DNA of 64,000 bases from Thiothrix lacustris DSM 21227 (GCF_000621325.1 NZ_JHYQ01000012.1:1-64000); one strand, 5' to 3'; positions 30,403 to 39,734 are shown, counted from the first letter of the stretch. Notes: generated by a model not told the origin, from the letters alone. Program-made: numbers and translations.

Positions 30403-30963
30403 TCAGTTTAGTTTGATGGTGTCATCTTTTTCCAATGCCACTGCTGACGCGCTTTTATCTGTTACCCACTCAACCTTGAGGTGCTCAAAACCGTCAGGGA
30501 AGGCGGCGAACAGTTTGGTGGTAACTTCCGTCAGCGCTGCCGGGGCGGTGCAGGTGAACGCCCATGCCACATCCATATCGCTGTGATCGTCATGTTTTTC
30601 GGTGTTTGTGTTACCCAACAGGGCGGAAACCACTTCGGCACTGTTGAGGGTACAGCCTGCTTCGGTATTAAAGGCGAACAGGTCAGCGCCCGCTTCCAGC
30701 TTTTTCTGCGCATCTGCCAGCATTTGCTTGTCTTCATCGGTGGTGGCCGCGTGTTCAAAACCCACGATATTGGCGGCGGGGGATTCGAGCATGATGTCGA
30801 CCCCCGCTTCCCCGACGGCCAGCGACAAGGTAGCCGCGCCATGTTCGTGTACGCCGTGCTCTTCATGTTCTTTGTGCATGGCGTGTTCGTCGGCGTGGAG
30901 TGGGCTGCTGGATAGTGCTAACAGCAGGCTGAGGGTACTGATGAGGGTGCTAGGGAATTTCAT
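30403..30963 (-). CDS. zrgA: ZrgA-like zinc-binding exported protein (DUF2796)
   Basis: 186 residues from the ATG at 30961-30963, which has a GGAGAA ribosome site; a frame-open upstream start would overlap the GTPase gene. A signal peptide (LISTLSLLLALSSSPLHA) is followed by a His/Glu-rich stretch (HAMHKEHEEHGVHEHG), a likely metal-capture tail. The DUF2796 domain has a Cys pair (GCTLNSAEV and FTCTAP). In Vibrio parahaemolyticus the zrgA-E genes form a Zur-regulated zinc-uptake ABC system; the assignment here rests on that and on the neighbours. Confidence 0.8.
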   Translation of the reverse strand: MKFPSTLISTLSLLLALSSSPLHADEHAMHKEHEEHGVHEHGAATLSLAVGEAGVDIMLESPAANIVGFEHAATTDEDKQMLADAQKKLEAGADLFAFNTEAGCTLNSAEVVSALLGNTNTEKHDDHSDMDVAWAFTCTAPAALTEVTTKLFAAFPDGFEHLKVEWVTDKSASAVALEKDDTIKLN

Positions 30964-30980
30964 GGTGTTCTCCAGTTTAT

Positions 30981-32045
30981 TCAAGGCTTGCTAACGGTTT
31001 GGGTAAACGATGCCAGCAAATTGCTTACAAAGTCTTCGTCAAGATCAGAGGTGATAAACACAAAGCGGCTACGCTGATCGTCGTCAGGCCATGCGGGTAA
31101 TTCCACCGAGGGGTAAAACAAGTGTTGTACGGCGTGGAGTACGATGGGGCGACCGGGGTATTCCTGCACATTGACGATGGCTTTCATGCGTAACAGGCGG
31201 GCGCTGCAAAATTCCACCAGCGTATCGAGGGCTTCGGAAACGCCTGCCCACGGCAAGGCTTCGTCAAACGTCAGGGAAAAGCTGCGGATGCGCTGATCCG
31301 TGCCGCCGTGTGTGGGTACGCTAGGGTTGAGGATGCTGGGCTGTTTCAGCGGCAAATTCGCACTAACCAGCCGGAAATGCTCGGCTGCCAGCCATTGCTT
31401 GGCTTTTGCCGGTTCGGATTGGTGGTAAGCCCGCAGTTTGAAAAGACTGTCCGGGTCAACGTTGCCGTGCTGGACATGGCTAATGGTAGCGGCAGGGTTG
31501 AGCTGGGCAAGGCGGCTTTCGAGTTGCTGGATGCTGGCCACATCGGCCAGGTCTGTTTTGGTCAGCAGCAAACGGTCTGCACCCGCGACTTGGCGCAGCG
31601 CTTCAAAATGCTGGTCGAGCTGTTGGTTGCCGAACACCGCATCCACCGTGGTGACGACGCCATCCAGATAATGGCGTTTGGCTACCCAGTCGGAACGTAG
31701 CAAGGTTTCCATGATCGGGGTGGGGTCGGCAATGCCGGTAGTTTCGATAATGATGCGTTCATAGGCGGGGATTTTGCCGTCGCGCCGCCCCATCCACAGG
31801 TTTTTCAGGGTGGGAACCAGTGAACCTTGAATTTCGCAGCACACGCAACCACCAGAAAGCAGCGCCATTGTGCCTTGAATATTATCAACCAGTTGGTGAT
31901 CGAGGCCGATGCTGCCGAATTCATTCATGATCACCGCCGTCAGTGGCGGTGCACGTAACAGGCTATTGAGCACGGTGGTTTTACCGCTGCCAAGGAAGCC
32001 AGTCAGCAGGGTGATGGGGATGCGAGCGTCCACCGTGTCAGTCAT
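30981..32045 (-). CDS. CobW/COG0523-family metal-chaperone GTPase
   Basis: 354 residues. Walker A GFLGSGKTT (about 16-24), the metal-binding CxCC motif as GGCVCCEI, E-T-T-G-I-A-D-P at the switch, and TKTDLAD as the base-specificity motif. The C-terminal CobW domain begins near 250. Members next to Zur, such as ZigA or ZTE-type proteins, act as zinc chaperones that supply metal to essential enzymes under shortage. Despite the cob genes elsewhere in the window, context here is zinc, not cobalamin. Confidence 0.88.
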   Translation of the reverse strand: MTDTVDARIPITLLTGFLGSGKTTVLNSLLRAPPLTAVIMNEFGSIGLDHQLVDNIQGTMALLSGGCVCCEIQGSLVPTLKNLWMGRRDGKIPAYERIIIETTGIADPTPIMETLLRSDWVAKRHYLDGVVTTVDAVFGNQQLDQHFEALRQVAGADRLLLTKTDLADVASIQQLESRLAQLNPAATISHVQHGNVDPDSLFKLRAYHQSEPAKAKQWLAAEHFRLVSANLPLKQPSILNPSVPTHGGTDQRIRSFSLTFDEALPWAGVSEALDTLVEFCSARLLRMKAIVNVQEYPGRPIVLHAVQHLFYPSVELPAWPDDDQRSRFVFITSDLDEDFVSNLLASFTQTVSKP

Positions 32046-32068
32046 GAAGGATCCTGTTTGGGTTATTT

Positions 32069-32083
32069 TGCAACATAGTTGCA
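32069..32083. promoter_or_regulatory. Candidate Zur operator upstream of the CobW gene
   Basis: TGCAACATAGTTGCA is a 15-base inverted repeat (6-bp arms, 3-base centre) 24 bases before the GTPase start and between it and zur. Zur and other Fur-family proteins bind AT-rich dyads in this position. It does not match the E. coli Zur consensus closely, so the assignment is by location. Confidence 0.35.
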
Positions 32084-32134
32084 GAGAATTTTAGTGCGGA
32101 TGCGGGGCGCTGGCAAGTTACCATCTTGTTAGGT

Positions 32135-32563
32135 TTACGGCTGACAGGCGGGGCAAGTGCCTTGCAGGTTCACTTCTACTTGCTCAAGCTGGTAGCCCGG
32201 CGGTAAGGAAAGCATGAAAGCGGGTTGCAAATTTTCCAGACAAAACACTTGCTGGCAATGGTTGCAGTGGAAGTGCGCGTGCTGGTGCGCTGTGCCGGTT
32301 TGCGCGTTGTAACGCCAAGTGCGGTCTGCGCCGCTGATCTTGTGCGCCATGCCCTGTTCTACCAGCCAGTCGAGGGCGCGGTACAGGGTTACGCGGTCGA
32401 AAGACAAGCCCTGTTGGGTGGCGAGTTGTTCGATTTCCTGATGGCTCAGGGCGGCTTTGGCTTCCAGCAAAATACCCAGCACGCCAATGCGGGCAGGCGT
32501 AATTCTACCACTGGATTGCTGGAGCAATTCGCGGGCGGCCTGTTCGTCGTGGGGTGTATTCAT
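32135..32563 (-). CDS. zur: Fur-family regulator, probable zinc uptake regulator Zur
   Basis: 142 residues from the ATG at 32561-32563; a TTG 24 bases upstream is also in frame. The winged helix (RITPARIGVLGILLEAKAALSHQEIEQL, FDRVTLYRALDWLVEQGMAHK) precedes a zinc-binding domain with HQHAHFHCNHCQQVFCLE and a terminal CPAC, the structural zinc cysteines. Adjacent CobW, ZrgA and transporter genes on the same strand point to Zur rather than Fur or PerR. An imperfect 19-base dyad at 32596-32614 just upstream could be its own operator. Confidence 0.85.
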   Translation of the reverse strand: MNTPHDEQAARELLQQSSGRITPARIGVLGILLEAKAALSHQEIEQLATQQGLSFDRVTLYRALDWLVEQGMAHKISGADRTWRYNAQTGTAHQHAHFHCNHCQQVFCLENLQPAFMLSLPPGYQLEQVEVNLQGTCPACQP

Positions 32564-32759
32564 GGGGCTGCTCGTGTTTTGGATCAATAGCTTGCAACTT
32601 TATGGCATTATGTTGGTGAATGCACGCGCGATTGCTGTTCGGAAAGGCGTGCATATACCTTGTTTAAGTGATTACCGTATGGCTAAGTATCCGCCACAAT
32701 AGCCTACGCCTCTTCATTCATGATGTACTGTTGATGAAAAACAAGATTGAGGGTAAATC

Positions 32760-32936
32760 ATGATGGACGACTTAATTGGCTCTGCTTTGCGCACGATTGC
32801 TGGGTTATTTCAGGTGCAATGGCTTACCACCAAAACGAAGAGCGAAGGCACGAATAAAATTTTGCGCTATCTGCTTGTGGTGATAGTCGTCATTCTTGCT
32901 ATCGTTGCGCTGGTGGCTGTGATGGCTAATAAGTAA
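32760..32936 (+). CDS. 58-residue membrane protein, hypothetical
   Basis: ATG at 32760 (or 32763), TAA at 32934-32936, with a GAGGG ribosome site 8-12 bases upstream. The N-terminal half is amphipathic and basic (TKTKSEGTNKILR). The C-terminal half is one transmembrane helix (YLLVVIVVILAIVALVAVMA) ending NK. No family recognised. It is a complete cistron, followed after 8 bases by a 10-bp GC-rich hairpin. Confidence 0.65.
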   Translation: MMDDLIGSALRTIAGLFQVQWLTTKTKSEGTNKILRYLLVVIVVILAIVALVAVMANK

Positions 32937-32944
32937 TCAAGGAT

Positions 32945-32973
32945 GTGCCGGATCCGGGCTAAAGATCCGGCAC
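32945..32973 (+). terminator. Strong hairpin after the 58-residue gene
   Basis: GTGCCGGATC and GATCCGGCAC pair perfectly over 10 bases around a 9-base loop. No T-run follows, so it may stabilise the 3' end or aid rho-dependent ending rather than act as a classical intrinsic terminator. Confidence 0.55.
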
Positions 32974-33050
32974 GTTGCAAGTGAGACATTATGGGGGCTG
33001 ATCATCTCACCCGTCCTTGAACAACCACGTTAAGAGGAAGAGATAAGGAT

Positions 33051-33166
33051 AACTTCCATGTTATTTTTACATTCCGTTGGTCGTAACCTTAATGTAGCCT
33101 GAATCCAGAAAAATACAAGGAATATGTGCAAAGTTTCTTCGTAAATATTTCTCAAGGATGGAAGTT
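33051..33166 (+). ncRNA. Candidate structured leader upstream of hemC
   Basis: Ends of a 116-base stretch pair exactly: AACTTCCAT (33051-33059) with ATGGAAGTT (33158-33166). Inside, TACATT (33068-33073) pairs with AATGTA (33091-33096), enclosing a GGT-CGTA-ACC helix. AATAT pairs with ATATT further on (33121-33149). A closing stem with two or three internal hairpins, 57 bases before the hemC start and without an ORF on the plus strand, suggests a regulatory RNA or a small RNA. The class is not recognised. Confidence 0.35.
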
Positions 33167-33223
33167 GCCCCGCGTTTGCCGTAAAGTGCCAAGGTATTAC
33201 TGAAGCAGACACCCGCAGGAATC

Positions 33224-34153
33224 ATGGCCGAGATTATCCGTATCGCAACCCGCACCAGTCCCCTCGCTATGTGGCAAGCTGAACACGTTGCCCGCCGCTT
33301 ACAGGAACTTCACCCCGGCCTCCAGATTGAAATGGTGGGTATGGTTACGCGAGGTGACAAAATTCTCGATAGCCCGCTCTCCAAAATCGGTGGCAAGGGT
33401 TTATTCGTCAAGGAACTGGAAGTCGGGATGCTGGAAGGCACAGCCGACATTGCGGTGCATTCCATGAAAGATGTGCCGATGGAATTCCCCGAAGGTTTGC
33501 ACCTGCCGATTATTCTGGAGCGCGAAGACCCCCGCGATGCGTTTGTTTCCAACCGTTACTCAACGCTCGATGCATTGCCGGAAGGTGCGATTGTGGGTAC
33601 ATCCAGCTTGCGTCGCCAGACTCAAATCCGAGCGCGTTACCCGCATTTGCAGATCAGGGACTTGCGCGGCAACGTCAACACGCGTTTGTCGAAGCTGGAT
33701 AACGGTGAATACGATGCCATTATCCTCGCCGCTGCGGGTTTGATCCGCCTCGAATTCCAGCCGCGCATTACCGCTTACCTGTCGACCGAACAGAGCTTGC
33801 CTGCGATTGGGCAAGGCGCGGTCGGCATTGAATGTCGTCGTAACGACCCACGGGTGGAAAACCTGCTCGCGCCTTTGCGTCATGCCGAAACCACGGTACG
33901 GGTACGCGCCGAGCGTGCCATGAACCAGCGCCTCAATGGCGGTTGCCAAGTGCCGGTGGCCGGTTTTGCCGAGCTGGAAGGTGGCGGATTACGCTTGCGC
34001 GGTCTGATCGGTTTCCCGGATGGTTCCGCCGTGTACACGTGTGAACAGCGCGGCTGCTTGGTTGACCCGGAAGCGCTGGGTATCGCCGTAGCCGAAGACT
34101 TGCTGGCGCAGGGTGGCGACAAGGTATTAGCGTCACTGGGTATTCATGCCTGA
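33224..34153 (+). CDS. hemC: Porphobilinogen deaminase (hydroxymethylbilane synthase)
   Basis: 309 residues; joins four porphobilinogens into hydroxymethylbilane in haem and sirohaem synthesis. The sequence opens [18 protein letters not shown]. It contains the active-site aspartate in [25 protein letters not shown], and the dipyrromethane-cofactor cysteine in [13 protein letters not shown]. It has an AGGA ribosome site and overlaps hemD by 8 bases. First gene of a hemCDXY operon. Confidence 0.97.
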   Translation: MAEIIRIATRTSPLAMWQAEHVARRLQELHPGLQIEMVGMVTRGDKILDSPLSKIGGKGLFVKELEVGMLEGTADIAVHSMKDVPMEFPEGLHLPIILEREDPRDAFVSNRYSTLDALPEGAIVGTSSLRRQTQIRARYPHLQIRDLRGNVNTRLSKLDNGEYDAIILAAAGLIRLEFQPRITAYLSTEQSLPAIGQGAVGIECRRNDPRVENLLAPLRHAETTVRVRAERAMNQRLNGGCQVPVAGFAELEGGGLRLRGLIGFPDGSAVYTCEQRGCLVDPEALGIAVAEDLLAQGGDKVLASLGIHA

Positions 34154-34922
34154 AACCTTACACGGTTTGACGGTTTTGGTGACACGCCCGGCACATCAGG
34201 CCAGCGGTTTCCAGCATTTATTGACCGAGGCGGGGGCGCAGGCGCTGTTGCTCCCGGTGGTGGAGGTGTGTCAACCCGACGATTTGCGCGTTGCCAGCGC
34301 CCAGTTTGCTGACTTATCCTGCTACGACACCGCATTGTTTATCAGTGCTAACGCGGTGGCGTTCGGTTTGAAGTTGTTGGATGCGCCTCAACAACAGCAT
34401 TTAAAGGGCATGACGTTGGGGGCGATTGGTAAAAAGACCGCCAGCGCCTTGCAGCAGCGCGGTTTTACGGTGCAATGGGTTCCGGCAACGGGGTTTACCA
34501 GCGAAGATTTTCTGGCGCTGCCGCAAACCCAAGCATTGGCGGGTAGGCGTATTCTGATCTTTCGAGGGAGTGAAGGTCGGGAATTGCTCGCGGATACCTT
34601 GCGCGAACGCGGTGCAAGCGTGGATCAGGTGGCCGTTTACCAACGGATTTGCCCGAAAGTTGAGGCCAGTCACCTGAAACAACACCATGAACAGCGCCAG
34701 CTTGATATAATTGCCGTCACTAGCAGCGAGGGGATATTGAACCTGCTCGTTATGCTGGATAATCCTGACTGGATAAAAACGGTTCCCCTGCTGCTTGGCA
34801 GCCAGCGTATGCTGGAGACGGCACGGCAAGCCGGGTTCAGCGGAACCCTCGTCATGGCAGATAACCCCAGCGATGAGGCCATGTTTCAAGCACTCACGCA
34901 TTGGGTACAGGAACGACAATAA
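34146..34922 (+). CDS. hemD: Uroporphyrinogen-III synthase
   Basis: 258 residues. Cyclises hydroxymethylbilane with inversion of ring D. This family is poorly conserved; visible marks are the opening [49 protein letters not shown] and [12 protein letters not shown], which define the two alpha/beta lobes. The position between hemC and hemX settles the assignment. Stop and hemX start overlap by one base (TAATG). Confidence 0.93.
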   Translation: MPETLHGLTVLVTRPAHQASGFQHLLTEAGAQALLLPVVEVCQPDDLRVASAQFADLSCYDTALFISANAVAFGLKLLDAPQQQHLKGMTLGAIGKKTASALQQRGFTVQWVPATGFTSEDFLALPQTQALAGRRILIFRGSEGRELLADTLRERGASVDQVAVYQRICPKVEASHLKQHHEQRQLDIIAVTSSEGILNLLVMLDNPDWIKTVPLLLGSQRMLETARQAGFSGTLVMADNPSDEAMFQALTHWVQERQ

Positions 34923-36196
34923 TGATTGATAAACCAGCGACACACCAAGCTGACAATACAACCTTCGACGCCACAGTTGATGCAGTCGATAATCTCAGTG
35001 CCGAGGCTGCTAAAGCGGATTCTCCGCGTAGCGCTAGTGCGCGTTTTGCCTTATTTATTGCGATTTTATCCCTACTGTTTACCGTTATCGGTATTGCCGC
35101 AGGTTACAAACATTGGCAGCGTATGAATGACCGGGCGCGTGCCAATGCGAGTGAAATTGCGACATTACGTGAGCAATTACAGTCTGTACCGGCTAGTGAT
35201 GCACTCGATACCTTGCGCAAGGATCTGGAAGCGAAAACCTCGAAAACCTTGACGGCTAACGATCAAATGATTCAGGAAATGTCTCGCATCCAGAACCAGA
35301 CTCGCCAGTTTGCTGATACGGTGGCCTCACAGGTGGAGCAGGTCACGTTTTTGCAAGCCAAGATGCAACAAAGTGCGGCACCTGCCAGTGCTAGTGAATG
35401 GCAAATCGCCGAAGTCGAATTCCTGTTGCAATTGGCAAACCGTCAAGTGCATTTGGCGCAGAATGTACGTACCGCCATCACTGCCTTAAAAGAAGCAGAT
35501 GCTTTGTTGGCAAAGGCTGGAGCCGTGAATTATCTGCCGGTGCGTCAACAGATTGCGCAGGATATTTCCACGTTGGAGGCTGCTCCTACACCTGATATCG
35601 CTGGCATCTCGCAACGTATTACGGCGCTGACACTGAGTTTGAAACCGTTGCCTGCGTTGAATACCTCGTCCGCTAAGGCTGAGCCGTTGGCTTTAGGCGA
35701 AGACAATATCGCAGCAGAGGGTAATTCCTTGTGGGCTGATTACAAGCGCAAAGTGGCGAATGCGCTTGATGAGGCGATTATCATTCGTCAGCATGATAAG
35801 CCCATTCAGATTCAACTGGATGCCGATACGCGTTTGAACTTATTCCATCTGTTGCAGGTGCGAATGGAAACCCTGCGGTTGTTGGTATTAGAGCGTGATA
35901 ATGCTGGCTTTCATACTCAGCTTGGGCTGATTCGTGATGTGATTAGCACGTACTATCCTGATGATCAGGCTAAGTCTTTATTGTCTGAATTAGAGGGCTT
36001 CGATAAATTGGAGTTGCAACCGGCTATTCCAGATATTTCTGCCAGCCTCAAACAATTGGAAAGTGCACGCCAGGCTGAAGTTGTGCAACAAAACGCCGTT
36101 GCAGAGGATCAAGCTAAACCCGCAGAAGAACTCACCGATGAGCCTATAGAACCCTCTACTGAAAATGCGAAAAAAGAAGGGGGTAAGCAGGAATGA
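34922..36196 (+). CDS. hemX: HemX, membrane protein of the haem operon
   Basis: 424 residues from the ATG at 34922, which overlaps the hemD stop by one base; an upstream in-frame start lies within hemD. One membrane helix near 40-62 (FALFIAILSLLFTVIGIAAGY) follows an acidic cytoplasmic tail. After it comes a long coiled-coil and helical periplasmic domain. The tail is rich in Glu, Pro and Lys. HemX proteins were annotated as methyltransferases by similarity but have no SAM motif; the role is thought to be structural, with HemY. ATGA overlap with hemY. Confidence 0.9.
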   Translation: MIDKPATHQADNTTFDATVDAVDNLSAEAAKADSPRSASARFALFIAILSLLFTVIGIAAGYKHWQRMNDRARANASEIATLREQLQSVPASDALDTLRKDLEAKTSKTLTANDQMIQEMSRIQNQTRQFADTVASQVEQVTFLQAKMQQSAAPASASEWQIAEVEFLLQLANRQVHLAQNVRTAITALKEADALLAKAGAVNYLPVRQQIAQDISTLEAAPTPDIAGISQRITALTLSLKPLPALNTSSAKAEPLALGEDNIAAEGNSLWADYKRKVANALDEAIIIRQHDKPIQIQLDADTRLNLFHLLQVRMETLRLLVLERDNAGFHTQLGLIRDVISTYYPDDQAKSLLSELEGFDKLELQPAIPDISASLKQLESARQAEVVQQNAVAEDQAKPAEELTDEPIEPSTENAKKEGGKQE

Positions 36197-37470
36197 TCTT
36201 TTATCTGATCGTGTTGCTGATCGTGGTGGCGACGGTATTCTGGTTAGGGCAATGGGTATTAGCGAATCCGGGTATCACCACCATTACGTGGGGGGTGTGG
36301 AGTTTGGAAATGAAGACGGCCACCCTCGCAGTCCTCATTTTGTTAGCGTGTGTAACTTTTTACATATTTGTTGCTTTCCTACGTCATGGCTTTGGTATGC
36401 GTCGCACCTTCAGCCGTTTCCGTGCTGCCCGTTTAGGCAGTAAGGCGAGTCGTGCCTTGACCCAGGGTTTGATCCAGTTAACCGAAGGCCATTGGGATAA
36501 GGCTGAAAAGCTACTGGTTGATCATGCCCCTTACAGTGATACCCCGCTGCTAAATTATTTGGCGGCGGCTCGTGCGGCGCACATGCGCGAAGCCTACGAA
36601 CGCCGTGACGAACTCCTCAAGCAGGCCATTGAAAGCGACAGTAAAGCCAATGTTGCCGTGGGTGTGTCGCAAGCAGAAATGCAATTTGGCAGCGAGCAAT
36701 TTGAGCAAGCTCATGCCACTTTGGTGCGGTTGCGGGAACTGTCACCTAAGCACCCTTATGTACTGAAGTTGCTCGCGAAAGTGTTGTATCGGCAGGAAAG
36801 TTGGGAGGCGCTACTCGGCTTATTACCGGATTTGGTGAAACAGAGCCTGCTGAAAAATGATGAGATGAGTAAGGTGCAAGGCGCAACCTTACAAGCCATG
36901 TTCCAGCACTATGCCAAAGAAGGGCATACCGACAAACTCCAAGCGATGTGGAAAAAACTTCCCACTCCGATTCGCGAAAACCACGATGCGATTTTGTTGT
37001 ATGCCAAAGCCTTGCACACTGCTGGTGATGATTTGGCCTGCAATGGCCTGATCAGCAATATCCTCAATAAGCGTTGGGATGATGGCTTGGCGGATTTATT
37101 CGGGCGTATCCAGCACCACAGTTTGGGGAACACCATTCAGCAAGCGGAGAAATGGCAACTCAGCCAAGCCGATAATAACCCTGCTTTGCTGCTGCTGTTG
37201 GCGCGTCTCTACAACCAGCAAAAGCTGTGGGGCATGGCGAAAAGCTATTACGAGTCCAGCCTTAACCAGACCCCGAATGCCGAAGGCTATCTGGAACTGG
37301 CAGAATTGCTGGAAACCATGAAAGAGCCGGAAAATGCCCAGCGTTGTTACCGTTTAGGCTTGCGTTACTGCATTCGTCATGACGGTGAAAAGCTAAGCCT
37401 GACGCCGACACAGCGCCCGCAGCTTAACCCGCAGGCGCCGCCAGCGTTAACCCCTTACAACGGGTTATAA
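36193..37470 (+). CDS. hemY: HemY, TPR membrane protein of the haem operon
   Basis: 425 residues. Two membrane helices (about 3-21 and 38-62) precede a series of TPR-like helical repeats, the HemY N-terminal signature being GVWSLEMKTATLAVLILL. It is not the protoporphyrinogen oxidase HemY of Gram-positives. Function in gammaproteobacteria is uncertain, possibly assembling late haem enzymes. The ATG overlaps hemX (ATGA). The 3' end overlaps the convergent malic-enzyme gene by 16 bases. Confidence 0.92.
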   Translation: MIFYLIVLLIVVATVFWLGQWVLANPGITTITWGVWSLEMKTATLAVLILLACVTFYIFVAFLRHGFGMRRTFSRFRAARLGSKASRALTQGLIQLTEGHWDKAEKLLVDHAPYSDTPLLNYLAAARAAHMREAYERRDELLKQAIESDSKANVAVGVSQAEMQFGSEQFEQAHATLVRLRELSPKHPYVLKLLAKVLYRQESWEALLGLLPDLVKQSLLKNDEMSKVQGATLQAMFQHYAKEGHTDKLQAMWKKLPTPIRENHDAILLYAKALHTAGDDLACNGLISNILNKRWDDGLADLFGRIQHHSLGNTIQQAEKWQLSQADNNPALLLLLARLYNQQKLWGMAKSYYESSLNQTPNAEGYLELAELLETMKEPENAQRCYRLGLRYCIRHDGEKLSLTPTQRPQLNPQAPPALTPYNGL

Positions 37471-38687
37471 GGCAAACGGGCTACCCCGGATGCCACTGCC
37501 GCTTTGGATACGGCAGCCGGTACACGTTCACGCAAACGCGGGTCGAACGGGGTCGGGATAATGTAGTGCTTGCCGAATGACAAACTGTCGAGGCTATAAG
37601 CTGTCAACACTTCAGCGGGGACAGGTTCCCGTGCCAATTCCGCCAAGGCATACACCGCCGCTTTCAGCATCTCGTTATTGATGCAGCGGGCGCGTACATC
37701 CAGTGCGCCACGGAACAGGAACGGGAAACCCAGCACGTTATTGATCTGGTTGGGGTAATCACTGCGTCCGGTAGCCATCAGCAGGTCATCACGTGCCGCC
37801 AGTGCCACGGCTGGCGCAATTTCCGGGTCAGGGTTAGACAGGGCAAACACAATCGGATTAGCAGCCATGCTGTTGAGCATGTCGACGCTCATGACATTGG
37901 GACCCGATAGGCCAATGAACACATCCGCACCCCGGCAAGCATCTGCCAAGGTGTGTTTGTCCGTTTCCACCGCATAATCACGTTTGAATGCATTCATGTC
38001 AGTACGCCCGGTGTGCAATACGCCTTTGCTATCCACCATCAGCAGCTTTTGCTTGTTCGCACCCAAAGCCGTCAGCAGGTTCATGGAGGCTACTCCGGCA
38101 GCACCTGCACCGACGCAGACAATATTCACGTCTTCCAGCTTTTTGCCCTGAATTTCCAGGGCATTCATCAGCCCGGCAGAAATAATCGTGGCCGTGCCAT
38201 GCTGGTCATCGTGGAATACTGGAATATCGAGCATTTCCTGCAAGCGCTTTTCGATCTCGAAACAGCGTGGTGCGGAAATGTCTTCCAGATTAATGCCACC
38301 GAAGGTTCCTGCGATGTTCTTGACGACGGTGATGAATTCTTCCACATCTTGCGTGGCCACTTCGATGTCAAACACGTCGATGTCAGCAAAGCGTTTGAAC
38401 AGGACGCCCTTACCTTCCATAACGGGTTTGCCCGCGAGTGCGCCGACATTACCCAAACCCAGCACCGCTGAACCGTCGGAAATCACCGCGACCAGATTGC
38501 CCTTGCCGGTGTACAGGTAAGCGGCTTCCGGGTCTTTGTGGATTTCGCGTACCGGTTCGGCGACGCCCGGCGTGTAAGCCAATGACAGGTCACGCTGAGT
38601 AACAGTGGGTTTAGTAATGGCTGTAGCAATTTTGCCGGGACGTGGTTCTGCGTGATATTTCAACGCATCTTCTTTCAAGTTTGACAT
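37455..38687 (-). CDS. Malic enzyme (short form, no phosphotransacetylase domain)
   Basis: 410 residues. Oxidatively decarboxylates malate to pyruvate. Conserved segments: SLAYTPGVAEPV, TGKGNLVAVISDGSAVLGLGN, the metal site in HDDQHGTA, the Rossmann loop VGAGAAGVASMNLL and FALSNPDPE. MaeB of E. coli is about 760 residues with an inactive phosphotransacetylase tail; this protein lacks it and resembles the stand-alone bacterial form. Cofactor choice (NAD or NADP) cannot be fixed from sequence by eye. Convergent with hemY. Confidence 0.93.
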   Translation of the reverse strand: MSNLKEDALKYHAEPRPGKIATAITKPTVTQRDLSLAYTPGVAEPVREIHKDPEAAYLYTGKGNLVAVISDGSAVLGLGNVGALAGKPVMEGKGVLFKRFADIDVFDIEVATQDVEEFITVVKNIAGTFGGINLEDISAPRCFEIEKRLQEMLDIPVFHDDQHGTATIISAGLMNALEIQGKKLEDVNIVCVGAGAAGVASMNLLTALGANKQKLLMVDSKGVLHTGRTDMNAFKRDYAVETDKHTLADACRGADVFIGLSGPNVMSVDMLNSMAANPIVFALSNPDPEIAPAVALAARDDLLMATGRSDYPNQINNVLGFPFLFRGALDVRARCINNEMLKAAVYALAELAREPVPAEVLTAYSLDSLSFGKHYIIPTPFDPRLRERVPAAVSKAAVASGVARLPYNPL

Positions 38688-38750
38688 GGCTCCTCCGCCT
38701 TGCTGAGATCCGGTGTAATAAAGTGCGTGCTAACTGGGTGCGTACTGATC

Positions 38751-39734
38751 TTATTGTATGGTTTTGAGTAATTGGCCGGGGCTAGGTTCGCCGTTCGGGT
38801 ATAGGCCGTTCAGTACCCGCAAATGTGCGGCGGCGTTGTTACTCAGGCGGCTGGATTGCGCCAACGTGGTAAAATTATCGCCGGGGCTTGCTGTGATCAG
38901 CCGTACCTGTACGGTTTGCCCGTTACCCAGTGGCAGGCGCAAGCCTTCCAGTTGGCGCAAGTAGGTTTCACGACCGGGGTCACGCCCACCGCCGCCGTAT
39001 TGGCGTGCTTGACTGATCAGTTGTTGCAGGCGCACGTCATTGTTAGGGTGGGTTGAGAACAGGTCACGGTAGGGGTCGGATGTGCCGCCTTTGAACTGGT
39101 CGTAGGCTTGCAGGGTGGCAATCACATTCACCATATTGGCAGGGTCATAACCAGCACGGGCGAGGAATTGTGCCCCCAGCCCGTCGGCATCAAGTTCTTG
39201 ATTACGGCTGTAACTGTTCAGACCAAGTTCGCCGATGGTGTTAAATAATTCTTTGTTGCCCAGTTGTTCACCTGCCATCGTGGTGAGAATGCCACCCACC
39301 GTACTCCATGAGGCTTGGCTGACATTGTGACGTGCTGAGACGTGACCGATTTCATGCCCCAATACCCCGGCAAGTTCAGCCTCGGAATTCAAGTAGGCCA
39401 TTAAACCAGTGGTGATATAGACATAGCCACCGGGTAAGGCAAAAGCATTGAGTGCTACGTCATCCAGTACGGTAAAGGTAAAACGTATATTCTGGCGGGG
39501 GCTTTGTGCCGCCATGAGTTGCCCAACCCGGCTGACGTAGGCTTGAAGTGCTGCGTTCTGGTAGGGAGGGCTTTTCGCAAGCATTTCCTGATGAGCTTGT
39601 TGACCGGTCTGAATTTCTTCTGCCTCTGACATGAGGGCAAGTTCGTTTTTTCCAGATACCGGGTTGGCGGAGCATCCACCTAATACAGCTGCGCTGCTGA
39701 GGAGGATGCTAGTAAATAGAGTGGTTAGCCGCAT
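38751..39734 (-). CDS. M48-family metalloprotease lipoprotein
   Basis: 327 residues. A lipoprotein signal peptide ends AVLGGC (Cys20). The gluzincin motif HEIGH is in LGHEIGHVSARH (about 128-139), and the third zinc ligand Glu is in NQELDADGLGAQFLARAGYDP. The C-terminal 80 residues (QVRLITASPGDNFTTLAQSS) look like a LysM-like or peptidoglycan-related domain. It resembles LoiP/YcaL/BepA proteases that police outer-membrane proteins, without the TPR domain of BepA. Confidence 0.9.
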   Translation of the reverse strand: MRLTTLFTSILLSSAAVLGGCSANPVSGKNELALMSEAEEIQTGQQAHQEMLAKSPPYQNAALQAYVSRVGQLMAAQSPRQNIRFTFTVLDDVALNAFALPGGYVYITTGLMAYLNSEAELAGVLGHEIGHVSARHNVSQASWSTVGGILTTMAGEQLGNKELFNTIGELGLNSYSRNQELDADGLGAQFLARAGYDPANMVNVIATLQAYDQFKGGTSDPYRDLFSTHPNNDVRLQQLISQARQYGGGGRDPGRETYLRQLEGLRLPLGNGQTVQVRLITASPGDNFTTLAQSSRLSNNAAAHLRVLNGLYPNGEPSPGQLLKTIQ

